A stretch of DNA of 64,000 bases, from assembly GCA_002725995.1 (NCBI GenBank), contig PBRQ01000037.1, positions 1-64,000 on the forward strand, given 5' to 3'. Shown piece after piece: positions 46,440 to 56,805 of the stretch (its first letter is position 1; the number at the start of each line of letters is the position of its first letter). A model generated the notes under the pieces. That model had not been told where the DNA came from, made no database searches, and saw only the letters and a list, made by a program, of their open reading frames with translations. Both the position numbers and the translations under genes were made by a program. The DNA comes from Gammaproteobacteria bacterium (GTDB lineage: Bacteria; Pseudomonadota; Gammaproteobacteria; Pseudomonadales; Azotimanducaceae).

Positions 46440-46575
46440 TTAATTTCAGTGTTTACTACTTTCAGCCTGGCCCCTAGCCCTTCAGCCCTCTCCAAACTAC
46501 TTCTACACATCAACCCTTATCAAGCAGCTTGGCAATACAGCAGCTTGTTTGTGGTAGATTGTAGTTTTACCCGTC

Positions 46576-46598
46576 GCACCTAAACGTGATTTAGGCGC
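46576..46598 (+). other. Hairpin in the leader of the BrkB-family gene
   Basis: The arms GCACCTAAA and TTTAGGCGC pair with one mismatch around CGTGA. It lies about 42 bases upstream of the GTG start. It could be a leader stem-loop or an operator; there is no T tract. Confidence 0.35.
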
Positions 46599-46639
46599 CC
46601 TATCTGGGTTTGATCCTTCGATTTGAGGAGGGAAGATTT

Positions 46640-47866
46640 GTGTCTGTAAAGGTGAAGCAAGGTGCATTGCAGACTTGGCGGCTGGGCGGTTTCGTTATTC
46701 GCCACTATATTGACGACAGCTGCCAGACAACGGCGGCGGCGTTGACTTACCAGACGCTGTTTGCAGTCGTGCCCGCGCTTACGGTCATGTATACCGTACT
46801 ATCTACGTTCGACTCGTTTAGCAGCATGGGCAGAGTTCTCGAAGATTTTATCTTTACTAATATTGTTCCAGAGAATGTGGCGCTGGCACAGGAGTACCTT
46901 CGAGGTTTTTCCCAACAAGCTCAGAATTTGAGCATCCCGAGTGCTGCGTTCCTTGCGGTCACGGCTTTTTTGATGTTGTTCACCGTTGAGCGGACATTCA
47001 ACGAGATATGGCGAATCAAGGAGCCCCGGCGCGGGTTCCAGCGGCTGATGATGTATTGGGCTGTTCTTTCCCTAGGTCCACTGCTGGTTGGTGTGGGAAT
47101 AGGCGTTACGACCTATGTACTGTCAATCCCGCTGATAAGCGATGTCACTGAATCCCTTTTGTTTCTGCGCTTCCTGCCACTGTTTCTCAGCGCCTCAACC
47201 TTCACTCTCATTTATGTAGTAGTACCTAATACACTGGTGCCACTCAGGCATGCGGTGGTAGGTGGTGTGCTTGTTGCTGCAATTTTTGAAACCGCAAAGT
47301 TTCTTTTTGGATTTGTCATGTCACGCTCAGATTTTGAATTGATCTACGGTGCTTTTGCCGTAGTGCCACTTTTTTTGCTTTGGGTCTACGTGTCCTGGAC
47401 CATTATTCTCATGGGAGCGGAGCTGGTTAAAAGCCTGGGTGTGTATCGGTTCAAAGGCAGTGAAAAACTGGAAGATTCATTCTTTCAGGTGCTCATCATA
47501 CTTGATGTTTTTTATCAGGCGCATCAGAACGGTGAGGTGGTGACTGAAAAGAAAATCCGCAACCTGGGTTCAAGAATTGAACTTGAGCAGTGGTCCGAGT
47601 ATCGGCAGCAACTGATGGCACTGAATTTGATCAGGGCGGTTGAAAAGGGTGGGCTGGTACTGCTGAAGGACCTGAGTGAAATCACCGTATGGGAGTTGTA
47701 CGAGGCGCTACCCTGGCCATTGCCAGCACGAAGTCTTGATGAAAAGTCAGGATGGGAGGCGGCACTTTCGAAAACTTTTGAATCAATTGCAGGTCGTACT
47801 GAGGGTGTTCTTGGAACTGACCTTGAGAGTCTGTTTCGGTCGCAGAAGCAACCAAACCCCGAGTGA
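46640..47866 (+). CDS. YihY/BrkB family inner-membrane protein (UPF0761)
   Basis: A 408-residue protein with about six membrane helices and a soluble C-terminal domain. The family start TTAAALTYQTLFAVVPALTVMYTVL and the loop FTVERTFNEIWRIKEPRRGFQRL are clear, followed by VPNTLVPLRHAVVGGVLVAAIFETAKF. I chose GTG 46640, eight bases after GAGGAGGG; a TTG at 46610 is in frame but lacks this site. YihY is not RNase BN, despite older annotations; its role is unknown, maybe lipid transport. The C-terminal winged-helix-like part is common in gammaproteobacterial members. Overlaps the next gene by four bases. Confidence 0.9.
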   Translation: MSVKVKQGALQTWRLGGFVIRHYIDDSCQTTAAALTYQTLFAVVPALTVMYTVLSTFDSFSSMGRVLEDFIFTNIVPENVALAQEYLRGFSQQAQNLSIPSAAFLAVTAFLMLFTVERTFNEIWRIKEPRRGFQRLMMYWAVLSLGPLLVGVGIGVTTYVLSIPLISDVTESLLFLRFLPLFLSASTFTLIYVVVPNTLVPLRHAVVGGVLVAAIFETAKFLFGFVMSRSDFELIYGAFAVVPLFLLWVYVSWTIILMGAELVKSLGVYRFKGSEKLEDSFFQVLIILDVFYQAHQNGEVVTEKKIRNLGSRIELEQWSEYRQQLMALNLIRAVEKGGLVLLKDLSEITVWELYEALPWPLPARSLDEKSGWEAALSKTFESIAGRTEGVLGTDLESLFRSQKQPNPE

Positions 47867-48318
47867 GCCTAGTGCAAAAGGTCCTGACTATTATCCTGAT
47901 ACTGATATCGCTGGCAGCCTGCCAGCGGGCGGACTTTCATGACGCGGAGGGAAACGGCTATCGCTATTCGGATCTCGAAGGTAAATGGCTGATCATTAAT
48001 TATTGGGCAACCTGGTGTGGGCCCTGTATCAAAGAAATTCCCGAACTGAATGAAATTTCGGGGAGGCACCCGGACAAGTTGAACGTTTTTGGCGTAGATT
48101 TTGATGGGCCAAACCCCGAGGAGATGCAGGCATCTATATTAAAAATGGGAATTGAGTTCCCAGTTTTCAGGTTTGACCCCGCTCTTGAGCTTGGTCTTGA
48201 AAGACCTGAAGTCCTACCAACCACGTTTGTATTGACCCCGGGCGGTACGCTGCACGCAACGCTTGTTGGACCTCAGACTGAAGGCTCATTGCTTAAAATT
48301 CTGGAGGCAGGTCCTTAG
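47863..48318 (+). CDS. TlpA-like thioredoxin-fold lipoprotein
   Basis: A 151-residue periplasmic thiol-disulfide protein. A lipobox LAAC (Cys20) follows a hydrophobic signal, so it should be lipid-anchored. The redox motif is WCGPC (Cys52, Cys55) in IINYWATWCGPCIKEIPEL, typical of TlpA/ResA reductases, and the cis-Pro is in LPTTFVL. It may reduce disulfides in periplasmic proteins or during cytochrome maturation. Start is a GTG that overlaps the upstream TGA, so it is coupled to the BrkB-family gene. Confidence 0.9.
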   Translation: MSLVQKVLTIILILISLAACQRADFHDAEGNGYRYSDLEGKWLIINYWATWCGPCIKEIPELNEISGRHPDKLNVFGVDFDGPNPEEMQASILKMGIEFPVFRFDPALELGLERPEVLPTTFVLTPGGTLHATLVGPQTEGSLLKILEAGP

Positions 48319-48386
48319 GTTGATAACCGCTGTAATTCAATTAATTAGTCTCGATCAGGCAATAATTCAGCGAATTTCAGGAGTTA

Positions 48387-48497
48387 GGATTGAATAGTCC
48401 GGCACCTGATCTGATGTGGCTAGCTCCAGGGATGGAAGCGGGACCTGGCCATGGACTGCCAATGCCACAGAAGGTTAGGTACAGGACTATTTAATCC
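48387..48497. repeat. Long imperfect inverted repeat (34-nt arms)
   Basis: The arms 48387-48420 and 48464-48497 are both 34 bases and match at 27 positions when one is reversed; each outer end is GGATTRAATAGTCC. The 43-base loop contains its own CCAGG/CCTGG stem. It lies in the 325-base non-coding gap between the TlpA-like gene and proS (48319-48643), where I see no gene. It could be a terminator for the converging genes, a small structured RNA, or a MITE/REP-like element. No target-site duplication is obvious. Confidence 0.65.
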
Positions 48498-48643
48498 GGT
48501 GTTTAACTTAGGACCATTGTAAACATCACTAGCGGCTTAGTTTTGTGGGCTAGCTCAGAATTGCTTATTGACGGCAAGTCACAACATCATTGAAGGAAAT
48601 GAGGGAGCCTAATTGCCAGATTAAGATTAGTGTTAGATTGAGG

Positions 48644-50368
48644 CTAAATATTGAGCTCAGCCTGAATCAGCTGGTGAAGATGCTCTACCAAACCGTCCAG
48701 TGGAAGGTCGCGCGAGTCAGCAGATTTCCTTTCAGTATATTCGATGACACCCTTGTCCAGCCCCCGATCACCGACCACAAGTCGGTGGGGAATACCAATT
48801 AGCTCAGAATCTGCAAATTTGGCGCCGGGTCGATAGCCCTCACGGTCGTCGAGCAATACTTCAATGCCAAGCGCCGTCAGTTCACTGTAGAGGTTTTCTG
48901 ACGTTTCAGTGATCGCTTCCGATTTGTGCGCATTGATGGGAATAATAATTACCTGAAATGGTGCGATGTTAGTGGGCCAGATGATGCCTGAGTCATCATG
49001 TTTCTGTTCGATTACTGCCCCGACGAGTCGCGAAACGCCCATGCCGTAGCAGCCCATGGTCATGATGATTGACTTGCCGTTCTCATCGAGCACGGTAGCG
49101 CCCATCGGTGTCGAGTACTTTTTACCGAGTTGAAAAATATGCCCAACTTCAATTCCACGTTTCAATTGGAGCACACCCTTCCCATCGGGGCTCGGGTCAC
49201 CCTCTAAGATATCCCTGATGTCAGAGACCGAGAATTCAGCTGTATCCCGTGTCCAGTTGGCATTGGTCAGGTGAAATCCATTCCTGTTGGCGCCACAGAC
49301 AAAATTTGCCAGCGCAGCGGCGCTTCGGTCTACTATTATTGGCAAGTCCAGGTTTACGGGTCCGATGGATCCAGGGGAGCAGCCAATCGCGCTGCTAATT
49401 TCGCCGTCCTCCGCCATGGAGAGAGGCGCGGCAACGCCAGCAAGCTTTTCTGCTTTTAGCGGGTTCAGTTTGTGGTCTCCGCGAAGTACCAGTGCGACAA
49501 GGGGTTCATTTTCACCCTTGACGATCAGCGTCTTGACTGTGGACTTGGGTGGTACCCTCAGAAAAGCTGCAATCTGCTCAATGGTATGAACATCAGGTGT
49601 CTCAATCTCGTTCATTTCTTCCGGAGCTGACTCATCCTTTGGCGGTGCGATCGCTTCTGCCAGTTCAATGTTTGCAGCATAGTCGCTGCTGGTGCTGAAG
49701 GCGATCCTGTCCTCACCAGAATCTGCGAGAACATGGAATTCCATTGATGCGCTGCCACCGATGCTTCCCGTGTCTGCTAACACGGGGCGAAAATCAAGCT
49801 GCATCCGGTCCAGAATGGTGCCATAGGCGTCATGCATAGACTGGTATGTTTCTTCCAGGCTTTGCTGATTGAGGTGGAATGAATAGGCATCTTTCATCAC
49901 GAATTCCCGTGCCCGGAGCACGCCGAAACGAGGTCGTGTTTCATCACGGAACTTGGTCTGGATCTGGTAGAAGTTGGCCGGCAACTGTCGGTGGCTCTTT
50001 AGTTCGTTGCGCGCAAGGTCAGTGATGATTTCCTCATGAGTGGGACCAAAACAGAAATCCCGCTGGTGCCGGTCAGTGAATTTCAGCAGCATGCCCTCGT
50101 CATATTGTTCCCATCGACCAGATTCCTGCCATAATTCGGCGGGTTGTACCACGGGCATAAGGACTTCCATTGCGCCTGTTCTATTCATCTCTTCACGGAC
50201 AATAGCTTCTACTTTTTGCAGAACTCTCAGGCCAATTGGCATCCAGCTGTATATTCCGGAGGCAGCTTTCCGAATAAATCCTGCCCGGATCAGTAGCTGG
50301 TGGCTGATGATTTCAGCGTCAGCAGGCGTTTCTTTTAGGGTGACAAGGTTGTATTTGGATGCTCTCAT
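48644..50368 (-). CDS. proS: Prolyl-tRNA synthetase
   Basis: A 574-residue class II synthetase of bacterial type. Motif 2 region [17 protein letters not shown] and motif 3 [17 protein letters not shown] are intact, and [39 protein letters not shown] spans motif 1/2. Residues about 225-400 form the INS editing domain that hydrolyses Ala-tRNA(Pro). The C-terminal anticodon-binding domain includes [27 protein letters not shown]. It charges tRNA(Pro) in the cytoplasm. Essential gene; stands alone on the minus strand. Confidence 0.97.
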   Translation of the reverse strand: MRASKYNLVTLKETPADAEIISHQLLIRAGFIRKAASGIYSWMPIGLRVLQKVEAIVREEMNRTGAMEVLMPVVQPAELWQESGRWEQYDEGMLLKFTDRHQRDFCFGPTHEEIITDLARNELKSHRQLPANFYQIQTKFRDETRPRFGVLRAREFVMKDAYSFHLNQQSLEETYQSMHDAYGTILDRMQLDFRPVLADTGSIGGSASMEFHVLADSGEDRIAFSTSSDYAANIELAEAIAPPKDESAPEEMNEIETPDVHTIEQIAAFLRVPPKSTVKTLIVKGENEPLVALVLRGDHKLNPLKAEKLAGVAAPLSMAEDGEISSAIGCSPGSIGPVNLDLPIIVDRSAAALANFVCGANRNGFHLTNANWTRDTAEFSVSDIRDILEGDPSPDGKGVLQLKRGIEVGHIFQLGKKYSTPMGATVLDENGKSIIMTMGCYGMGVSRLVGAVIEQKHDDSGIIWPTNIAPFQVIIIPINAHKSEAITETSENLYSELTALGIEVLLDDREGYRPGAKFADSELIGIPHRLVVGDRGLDKGVIEYTERKSADSRDLPLDGLVEHLHQLIQAELNI

Positions 50369-50489
50369 AGTCTGCTTATTTGCTTTGTCTCTTGAGTGAT
50401 GGTTTCGCTAATCTTAGTCAGTTCTGTAGATTGATAACAGTCTGCCTGCAGGTAAGATGTCCGGTATTCGGTTTTACTCGGAGACTAGT

Positions 50490-50879
50490 ATGCAAGGAGT
50501 CCATAAGGGCGGCTGCCATTGCGGGGCGGTAGTATTCGAATTTGACTCACCAGATAATATCACTGTGTATCGATGCAACTGCTCCATCTGTCGGATGACC
50601 GATTATCTGCATCTGATTATCCCAGCCTCAGCATTCAGGCTCAAGCGTGGGGATCCTTCGACCTATAGTTTTAATTCTCATGTTGCTAAGCATTACTTTT
50701 GTCCCACCTGTGGGATCAAGTCCTTTTATATTCCCAGGTCCAATCCTGATGGGATCAGCGTCAACTTACGGTGCCTTGACCAATCGAGTTTTAAGCAGGT
50801 GGAGTACGCGGAATTTGATGGACAGAACTGGGAAGCGAATGGGGATTTGCTGGCGCATTTATCGAGCTCAGAAAACTAG
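50490..50879 (+). CDS. GFA (glutathione-dependent formaldehyde-activating enzyme-like) protein
   Basis: A zinc-binding protein of about 129 residues in the GFA/CENP-V family. Zinc ligands are visible in GGCHCGAVVFEF, YRCNCSICRMTDY and YFCPTCGIKSFY. The founding member was linked to S-hydroxymethylglutathione formation, but most members have no proven activity. I use ATG 50490, six bases after GGAG; an ATG at 50457 is also in frame and adds 11 residues. It converges on the HU-like gene through a shared terminator. Confidence 0.88.
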   Translation: MQGVHKGGCHCGAVVFEFDSPDNITVYRCNCSICRMTDYLHLIIPASAFRLKRGDPSTYSFNSHVAKHYFCPTCGIKSFYIPRSNPDGISVNLRCLDQSSFKQVEYAEFDGQNWEANGDLLAHLSSSEN

Positions 50880-50888
50880 GGGCCAAAA

Positions 50889-50912
50889 AAAGGGCCGCTA
50901 TAGCGGCCCTTT
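50889..50912 (-). terminator. Terminator between GFA and HU-like genes
   Basis: The 24 bases form a perfect palindrome centred on CTATAG, with stem GGGCCGC. On the minus strand it is followed by seven T, making it a strong terminator for the HU-like gene; on the plus strand the T run is only three bases and would act more weakly for the GFA gene. Confidence 0.85.
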
Positions 50913-50928
50913 AGGAACGGTCTGCACA

Positions 50929-51306
50929 TCAAGCAAATTCTTTGAGACCTTTGAGCGGAAGCACTTTCACCTTTGTGCTTGCCGGCTTGGCAGCAATATC
51001 CATCAATTCACCAGGACGGAAAGGGTTCGGTACACCCTTGCGAGCCTTGCGAGCAGCTGCTTTTACTGTTTTTATTTTTAGCAAGCCTGGTAAAGTAAAT
51101 TCGCCAGCCGCGCCTTTCCTGATGTGCCTTTCGATGAGCGTTGAAAGTTCATCTAGGACAGTTGCAACCTGAGTCTTGGAAAGGTCTGCATTTTCAGCAA
51201 TTTCAGACAGGACGGCACTTTTAGTGTACCTGTCTTTGATAGCTGGGAGTCTTTTGACTTTCTTTGCAGCGAGCTTCTTCTGGGTTTTCGTCTTCTTTGC
51301 GACCAT
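50929..51306 (-). CDS. HU-family DNA-binding protein with lysine-rich N-terminus
   Basis: A 125-residue HU/IHF-fold protein. The HU core runs from about residue 29 (KSAVLSEIAENADLSKTQVATVLDELSTLIERHI) through the beta-arm region FTLPGLLKIKTVKAAARKARKGVPNPFRPGELMDIAAKPASTKVKVLPLKGLKE. The first 20 residues are very rich in Lys (KKTKTQKKLAAKKVKR), an extension not present in ordinary HU, giving a histone-H1-like tail. It would bend and compact DNA. AGGA lies eight bases before the ATG, and a TTGACA lies upstream at about 51383-51388. Ends at a strong terminator. Confidence 0.85.
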   Translation of the reverse strand: MVAKKTKTQKKLAAKKVKRLPAIKDRYTKSAVLSEIAENADLSKTQVATVLDELSTLIERHIRKGAAGEFTLPGLLKIKTVKAAARKARKGVPNPFRPGELMDIAAKPASTKVKVLPLKGLKEFA

Positions 51307-51588
51307 TCGTTAATCCTTTGGTAAAAAAATTTGTGAAAACTTACTTTTACACCTGCGTCATCTTTTCAGAATTTTGCTGGTGTGTGTCAAATCGGGGTGA
51401 ACCTACTTTCTTTTGTGGCTAAAAAAATGCGTTATGCCCCCAACGGCGGTGGCTTTATATCTGATTGCAGTAGTTCAAGCAAGCAATTGCGTACCTTAAA
51501 TTTGACGTAATCTTTTTTTTGATGGTCTGGTGCTGCGGCGTTCGGTTCGGGAACTATAAAGCAGGGTCGCCTTTTGCTTACATTAGGT

Positions 51589-51594
51589 TATAAT
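51589..51594 (+). promoter_or_regulatory. -10 box upstream of the FmdB-like gene
   Basis: A perfect TATAAT lies 50 bases before the ATG at 51644 within the 337-base gap between the HU-like and FmdB-like genes. The -35 region is poor (GTCGCC at 17-base spacing). The gap otherwise holds the divergent HU promoter region and no further gene. Confidence 0.45.
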
Positions 51595-51643
51595 TCGCGG
51601 TCGCCAATAGTGCTGAATCAACAGTCACAGGATAAAGGCACTT

Positions 51644-51997
51644 ATGCCAATTTATGAATACCAGTGTGAAGCTTGCGAAGCCAAGCTGGAGAAGCTCCAA
51701 AAACTTAAGGATGAGCCTTTGCGGGATTGCCCGGAATGTGAGCAGCCCAAACTAAAGAAACTGGTTTCTGCCGCCGTATTCAGGTTGAAAGGCGGTGGCT
51801 GGTATGAAACTGATTTCAAAACCGGTGACAAGAAAAATGTCAGTGGTGGCGACAGCGGCTCGTCTAGAAGTACCGACAGCAAAAAAGCTGACAGCGGTTC
51901 GTCCAAAAGTTCCGGTACCGGTGACGCCAGTACAACGAAGAAGGGAGAATCCACCAAAAAAGGGTCGACTTCCGAATCATCCACAGCATCCAGTTAG
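51644..51997 (+). CDS. FmdB/CxxC_CxxC_SSSS family zinc-ribbon protein
   Basis: A 117-residue protein starting MPIYEYQCEACEAKLEKLQK, the usual beginning of the FmdB family. One zinc ribbon is formed by CEAC and CPEC. After residue 65 the chain is a low-complexity tail of Ser, Lys, Gly and Thr, longer than in many members. It is the first gene before aspS, with 26 bases between them; FmdB-type genes commonly sit beside aspS in proteobacteria. Regulatory role is assumed from the family only. Confidence 0.88.
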   Translation: MPIYEYQCEACEAKLEKLQKLKDEPLRDCPECEQPKLKKLVSAAVFRLKGGGWYETDFKTGDKKNVSGGDSGSSRSTDSKKADSGSSKSSGTGDASTTKKGESTKKGSTSESSTASS

Positions 51998-52023
51998 ACT
52001 AAGAATTCGCCGAACCAGGGGTA

Positions 52024-53793
52024 ATGACAATGCGCAGCCACCATTGTGGTCAACTAAGGGATACACATATTGGTGAGGAGGTTTCCATCTGTGGCTGGGT
52101 CCATCGGCGTCGTGACCATGGTGGGGTCATTTTTTTGGACCTGCGAGATCACCATGGCATCGTACAGGTCGTATTTGACCCGGACACGCAGGAAAGCTTT
52201 GCGCTAGCTGATCAGGTACGAAATGAGTTTGTAATTTCTATCTCGGGCAGAGTCCGGCCACGGGATGACGCTGCCATAAACCCGAAGATGGTAACCGGGC
52301 GGATTGAAGTGTTGGGGAAGGCATTAACCATACTCAACCGTGCCGAAACACCACCCTTCCAGTTAGACGAATATTCAGAGGCAGGTGAAGACATCCGTCT
52401 CAAATATAGATATCTGGATCTGCGGCGACCTGAAATGCAAGAGAAACTGCGTCTGCGTTCAACCGTGACGCATTTCATCCGTCGTTTTCTTGATGAACGT
52501 CAGTTTGTGGACATCGAAACGCCGGTCCTGACCAAGGCGACTCCGGAGGGAGCCAGGGATTATCTTGTGCCATCCAGAACCCACCCCGGACACTTTTTTG
52601 CATTGCCCCAATCGCCACAGATTTTTAAACAGTTGCTTATGATCTCGGGCTTTGATCGTTACTACCAGGTTGCTCGCTGTTTTCGTGATGAAGACCTAAG
52701 AGCCGACAGGCAACCGGAATTTACACAAATCGACATCGAAACTGCATTTCAGGATGAACAGGAAATCATGTCGCTAGCAGAGGATATGTTGAAACAGCTT
52801 TTTGCTGAAACAATTGATGTTGACCTGGGTGAATTGCCTGTGCTCAGCTACCAGGATGCCATGCTTCGCTACGGCAGCGACCGCCCGGATTTGAGGTTTG
52901 ATCTGCCCCTGGTGGATGTGGCCGACTTGATGAAGGATGTTGAATTTAAGGTTTTCAGTGGCCCTGCGAACGATAGCAACTCAAGGGTAGTCGCGCTTAA
53001 GCTCGCGGGTGGCGATCGTTTGAGCCGCAAGAATATTGATGACTACACCAAGTACATCAGCATCTACGGTGCCAGGGGTCTTGCCTATATCAAGGTGAAT
53101 GATCTGGAGAAAGGCATAGAAGGTCTGCAGTCTCCGATCCTCAAGTTCCTGCCGGATCAGGTCGTCATGGACATTCTTGAGCGAGTGGCTGCGGAAGATA
53201 AGGACATAATATTTTTCGGCGCAGACAAGACCCGCGTTGTTAATGATTCGATTGGTGCGTTGCGTGCCAAGCTTGCTGAAGATCTCGACCTGTACGAAAA
53301 GGAATGGGCCGCCTGCTGGGTAACGGATTTCCCCATGTTCAAGGAGAATGCAACGGGCGGCTGGACGGCAACACATCATCCCTTTACTCATCCGTTGGGC
53401 AGTGTCGAGGAAATAGAAGCTAACCCGGGTGGAGCCTTGAGTCGTGCCTACGACATCGTTGTCAATGGCCATGAAGTTGGTGGTGGTTCGATTCGTATTC
53501 ATCAGTCGCAGCTTCAGCAGGCTATATTCAGGATTCTGAATATGTCTGATAGTGAGGCGCGCTTGAAGTTTGGTTTTCTGCTGGAAGCGCTTGAGTATGG
53601 TGCGCCGCCGCATGGCGGAATAGCGATCGGCCTTGATCGCCTAATCATGCTCCTGAGCGGCTCAACTGCTATCAGGGACGTCATTGCATTCCCGAAAACA
53701 CAAACAGCAACCTGTTTACTCACGTCTGCCCCCGGTGAGATTGATGCGGATCAGCTCCGTGAGCTGGGCGTAAGCGTTAACAAGCCCGTATAG
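52024..53793 (+). CDS. aspS: Aspartyl-tRNA synthetase
   Basis: A 589-residue bacterial class IIb synthetase. The N-terminal OB fold recognises the anticodon ([28 protein letters not shown], read in parts), motif 2 is [19 protein letters not shown], the bacterial GAD insertion spans about 290-410, and motif 3 is [15 protein letters not shown]. It charges tRNA(Asp), or both Asp and Asn tRNAs in non-discriminating forms; which form this is cannot be decided by eye. An ATG at 52030 is an alternative start. Begins the block aspS-yebC-ruvCAB. Confidence 0.97.
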   Translation: MTMRSHHCGQLRDTHIGEEVSICGWVHRRRDHGGVIFLDLRDHHGIVQVVFDPDTQESFALADQVRNEFVISISGRVRPRDDAAINPKMVTGRIEVLGKALTILNRAETPPFQLDEYSEAGEDIRLKYRYLDLRRPEMQEKLRLRSTVTHFIRRFLDERQFVDIETPVLTKATPEGARDYLVPSRTHPGHFFALPQSPQIFKQLLMISGFDRYYQVARCFRDEDLRADRQPEFTQIDIETAFQDEQEIMSLAEDMLKQLFAETIDVDLGELPVLSYQDAMLRYGSDRPDLRFDLPLVDVADLMKDVEFKVFSGPANDSNSRVVALKLAGGDRLSRKNIDDYTKYISIYGARGLAYIKVNDLEKGIEGLQSPILKFLPDQVVMDILERVAAEDKDIIFFGADKTRVVNDSIGALRAKLAEDLDLYEKEWAACWVTDFPMFKENATGGWTATHHPFTHPLGSVEEIEANPGGALSRAYDIVVNGHEVGGGSIRIHQSQLQQAIFRILNMSDSEARLKFGFLLEALEYGAPPHGGIAIGLDRLIMLLSGSTAIRDVIAFPKTQTATCLLTSAPGEIDADQLRELGVSVNKPV

Positions 53794-53803
53794 GGGAGAA
53801 GTT

Positions 53804-54535
53804 GTGGCCGGTCACAGCAAATGGAGCAATATAAAGCACCGCAAGGCGGGGCAGGATGCCAAACGAGCGAAGGTATTCACCAAGATCATTCGTGAGTTGA
53901 CTGTTGCGGCGCGTGATGGCGGGGGAAACGTAGAAGATAATCCTGGTCTGCGCACAATTGTCGATAAGGCCAAGAGCGCCCAGATGCCCAAGGAGACGAT
54001 GGAAAGAGCCATTGCCCGGGGTGCAGGTGGGGAGGATGGAGCCGAGCTGGTTGCCATTACCTATGAGGGATATGGGCCGGGTGGCGTAGCGGTACTGGTG
54101 CAGACCATGACCGATAATCGTAACCGGACGGTTGGTCATGTTCGTCACGCCTTTACCCGCTCAGGCGGGAATCTGGGTACAGACGGTTCAGTCGCATACC
54201 TTTTTGACGAGCGGGGGCAAATTAATTTTGCACCGGGTTGTGATGAGGATGACATAGCGGAAATTGCCATCAATGCTGGTGCAGAAGATATAGAAACGGA
54301 TGAGGAGGGCTCAATCGAAGTGATAACCGGCCCTGAGGATTTTCTCTCCGTGAAAGAAACGCTGGTAGCCGGCGGTTTTGAACCTGCTGCGGCCGAGGTA
54401 TCGATGGTACCACAGAATTACAGTGACCTGGACCAGGATACGGCTGAGAAAGTGCTGCGTCTGCTCGACCAGCTTGAAGATATAGATGATGTGACCAATG
54501 TCTATACAAATGCCAGTTTCCCCGAGGAAATTTAG
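53804..54535 (+). CDS. yebC: YebC/PmpR-family protein
   Basis: A 243-residue protein with the invariant start AGHSKWSNIKHRKAGQDAKRAK. Family members bind DNA or act on ribosomes: recent work ties YebC to translation of proline-rich stretches, older work to transcription control near ruv. GTG start with GGGGAG six bases upstream. Lies 10 bases after aspS and upstream of ruvC, the usual gammaproteobacterial order. Confidence 0.96.
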   Translation: MAGHSKWSNIKHRKAGQDAKRAKVFTKIIRELTVAARDGGGNVEDNPGLRTIVDKAKSAQMPKETMERAIARGAGGEDGAELVAITYEGYGPGGVAVLVQTMTDNRNRTVGHVRHAFTRSGGNLGTDGSVAYLFDERGQINFAPGCDEDDIAEIAINAGAEDIETDEEGSIEVITGPEDFLSVKETLVAGGFEPAAAEVSMVPQNYSDLDQDTAEKVLRLLDQLEDIDDVTNVYTNASFPEEI

Positions 54536-54602
54536 GTTTTCAGAGAAACGTTGATTTCGGCGGTATGCTAAACTTCATCCTACTCCATTGATTCCTCTCC
54601 AT

Positions 54603-55142
54603 ATGACCTTGATTTTAGGTATCGATCCGGGTTCCAGGGTCACCGGGTACGGCATAATAAGCGTTACTGGTGCGCTCCAGGAATATGTTGGCAGTGGTTG
54701 CATTCGCACCACTGATAAAGCGACCCTCCCCAATAAGCTTGAAGAGATCTTTAGTGGTGTCACGCAAATCATCAGTGAGTTTGTCCCCACTGAACTGGCT
54801 ATTGAGCAAATATTTATGGCCCGCAGTGCAGAGTCGGCATTGAAGCTCGGACAGGCGCGAGGGGTCGCGATCGTTGCCGCCGTAAATAAAGGACTACCTG
54901 TCTATGAGTATGAAGCAAGGAAGGTCAAGCAGGCGGTGGTGGGAAGTGGCGCTGCGCGAAAAGAGCAGGTTCAACACATGGTGAAGACACTCTTAAAGTT
55001 ACCGGGTAAGCCGCAAGCGGACGCAGCGGATGCGCTGGCGATTGCCCTTTGCCATATCAACACGACACAGGGCTTGGAGCGCCTTGGCGAGGATAAGGAA
55101 GACAGGTTCAGCCGGAGTCGTCTGCAAAAGGTGGAAAAATGA
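54603..55142 (+). CDS. ruvC: Holliday junction resolvase RuvC
   Basis: A 179-residue RNase H-fold endonuclease that cuts Holliday junctions. Catalytic acidic residues lie in [26 protein letters not shown] and [14 protein letters not shown] chose ATG 54603; a TTG at 54588 would add five non-conserved residues. The stop overlaps the ruvA start as ATGA, so RuvC and RuvA are coupled. Confidence 0.96.
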   Translation: MTLILGIDPGSRVTGYGIISVTGALQEYVGSGCIRTTDKATLPNKLEEIFSGVTQIISEFVPTELAIEQIFMARSAESALKLGQARGVAIVAAVNKGLPVYEYEARKVKQAVVGSGAARKEQVQHMVKTLLKLPGKPQADAADALAIALCHINTTQGLERLGEDKEDRFSRSRLQKVEK

Positions 55143-55729
55143 TCGGCAGGATTTCAGGGCGCATCGTTGAAAAAGCCATGGACCTTGTGCTGATCGATGT
55201 ATCTGGTGTTGCCTACGAAATAGAAATTCCCCATACAACCTATGATCGCCTGGATGAGATCAATGGCGATGTCACCCTGCATACCCACCTGGTTGTACGC
55301 CAGGATGCCCAACTCCTTTATGGCTTTTTTAGTCAAAGGGAAAGGGAGCTTTTCAGGCTGCTGATTAAGATCAACAAGGTTGGCCCCAAGGTCGCGATAG
55401 CGATACTTTCGAGAATTGAAATTGAAGCCTTCATTCGTTGCGTTCAGGAGAAGGATATTAAGACGTTGAATGCGATCCCGGGGGTTGGCAGGGTGATGGC
55501 AGAGCGGTTGATCGTGGAGATAGGTGACAAATTGACCCAGTGGGAGACTGAACTACCAGCCGTGAACAGTGTCATTAAAGATGTGGTGGCGGATGCTGAA
55601 TCTGCCCTTGTGGGGCTTGGCTTCAAACCTCAGGAGGCTGCCAGGGCCCTAGCGCAGATCCAAGCGCCGGGAGATGAGGTAGAAACATTAATCAAACAGG
55701 CATTGAAGCTCTTAGGTGGGCCAGCGTGA
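55139..55729 (+). CDS. ruvA: Holliday junction helicase subunit RuvA
   Basis: A 196-residue protein that binds four-way junctions as a tetramer. Domain I is the OB fold, domain II contains two helix-hairpin-helix motifs ([12 protein letters not shown] and [13 protein letters not shown]), and domain III is the flexible part touching RuvB ([22 protein letters not shown]). It loads RuvB for branch migration. Fifteen bases separate it from ruvB. Confidence 0.96.
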   Translation: MIGRISGRIVEKAMDLVLIDVSGVAYEIEIPHTTYDRLDEINGDVTLHTHLVVRQDAQLLYGFFSQRERELFRLLIKINKVGPKVAIAILSRIEIEAFIRCVQEKDIKTLNAIPGVGRVMAERLIVEIGDKLTQWETELPAVNSVIKDVVADAESALVGLGFKPQEAARALAQIQAPGDEVETLIKQALKLLGGPA

Positions 55730-55744
55730 GACAGATAACAAGCA

Positions 55745-56785
55745 ATGATTGAATCCGATCGACTGGTTACGGCTGAAACTGATGAAGTGGAAATTTCACA
55801 GGATTGGACGATCCGTCCGAAAACATTTTCTGAATATCGTGGCCAACCAGAAGTCAGTGAGCAGATGTCGATTTTTATCGAGGCGGCAAAAGGTAGAAGG
55901 GAACCCCTGGATCACACTTTAATATTTGGCCCCCCGGGGCTTGGTAAAACGACCCTGGCACTCATCATCGCCAATGAAATGGGCGTACAGATTAAATCAA
56001 CATCAGGTCCTGTTATTGAAAAGAAGGGTGATCTGGTGGCTGCGCTGACCAGCCTCGAGGAGGGCGATGTGCTCTTTATCGATGAAATTCACCGCTTAAC
56101 ACCTGCCGTTGAAGAAGTGCTCTATCCAGCAATGGAAGATAACCAGGTGGACCTTATTATCGGGGAAGGGCCAGCGGCAAGATCTATAAAACTGGACCTG
56201 CCTTCTTTTACCCTTGTTGGAGCGACTACCAGGACCGGGTTAATAACATCCCCGTTACGCGACAGATTTGGGATTGTGCAGCGGCTGGAGTTTTACAGGG
56301 TTGAAGACCTGGCGGGAATCCTGGTTCGATCAGCGCGACTGATGGGCGTTCAGTGCGATCAGGCTGGTGCTCAGGAAATAGCGATACGATCCCGTGGTAC
56401 GCCGCGAATAGCCAACCGTTTACTTCGACGGGTCAGAGATTTTGCGGAGGTAAAAGCAGATGGCAGCATTAGCAGTGAAGTCGCTGATCAGGCGCTGAAT
56501 ATGCTGAATGTAGATGCCAATGGCTTTGATCATATGGACCGGCGACTGTTGATGGCGATGATCAAAAAGTTCGATGGTGGTCCCGTGGGCGTTGACAGCC
56601 TTGCGGCTGCGGTGGGCGAGGAGCGCGATACGATAGAGGATGTATATGAACCGTTTCTCATCCAGCAGGGTTTTGTCATGAGGACTCCCCGTGGCAGGGT
56701 TGCCACCAACAATGCTTATATGCACTTTGGATTGAAACCGCCGGAGAAAAATGGTTCTCCGGACCTGTTTGATGACGAGGCTTGA
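55745..56785 (+). CDS. ruvB: Holliday junction branch-migration ATPase RuvB
   Basis: A 346-residue AAA+ motor. Walker A is [12 protein letters not shown] (61-72), Walker B is LFIDEIHRL, sensor 1 is LVGATTRTG, and the C-terminal winged helix holds [17 protein letters not shown]. Hexamers pump DNA through the RuvA-bound junction. Complete ruvC-ruvA-ruvB order; no LexA box is visible ahead of the block. Confidence 0.97.
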   Translation: MIESDRLVTAETDEVEISQDWTIRPKTFSEYRGQPEVSEQMSIFIEAAKGRREPLDHTLIFGPPGLGKTTLALIIANEMGVQIKSTSGPVIEKKGDLVAALTSLEEGDVLFIDEIHRLTPAVEEVLYPAMEDNQVDLIIGEGPAARSIKLDLPSFTLVGATTRTGLITSPLRDRFGIVQRLEFYRVEDLAGILVRSARLMGVQCDQAGAQEIAIRSRGTPRIANRLLRRVRDFAEVKADGSISSEVADQALNMLNVDANGFDHMDRRLLMAMIKKFDGGPVGVDSLAAAVGEERDTIEDVYEPFLIQQGFVMRTPRGRVATNNAYMHFGLKPPEKNGSPDLFDDEA

Positions 56786-56805
56786 AAACCTGATGGAGGA
56801 AAATA

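Noticed and set aside
51474..51488. CAAGCAAG half-site similar to the TetR palindrome arms
   Set aside because: Only one half is present and it is far from any acyl-CoA gene; likely chance.
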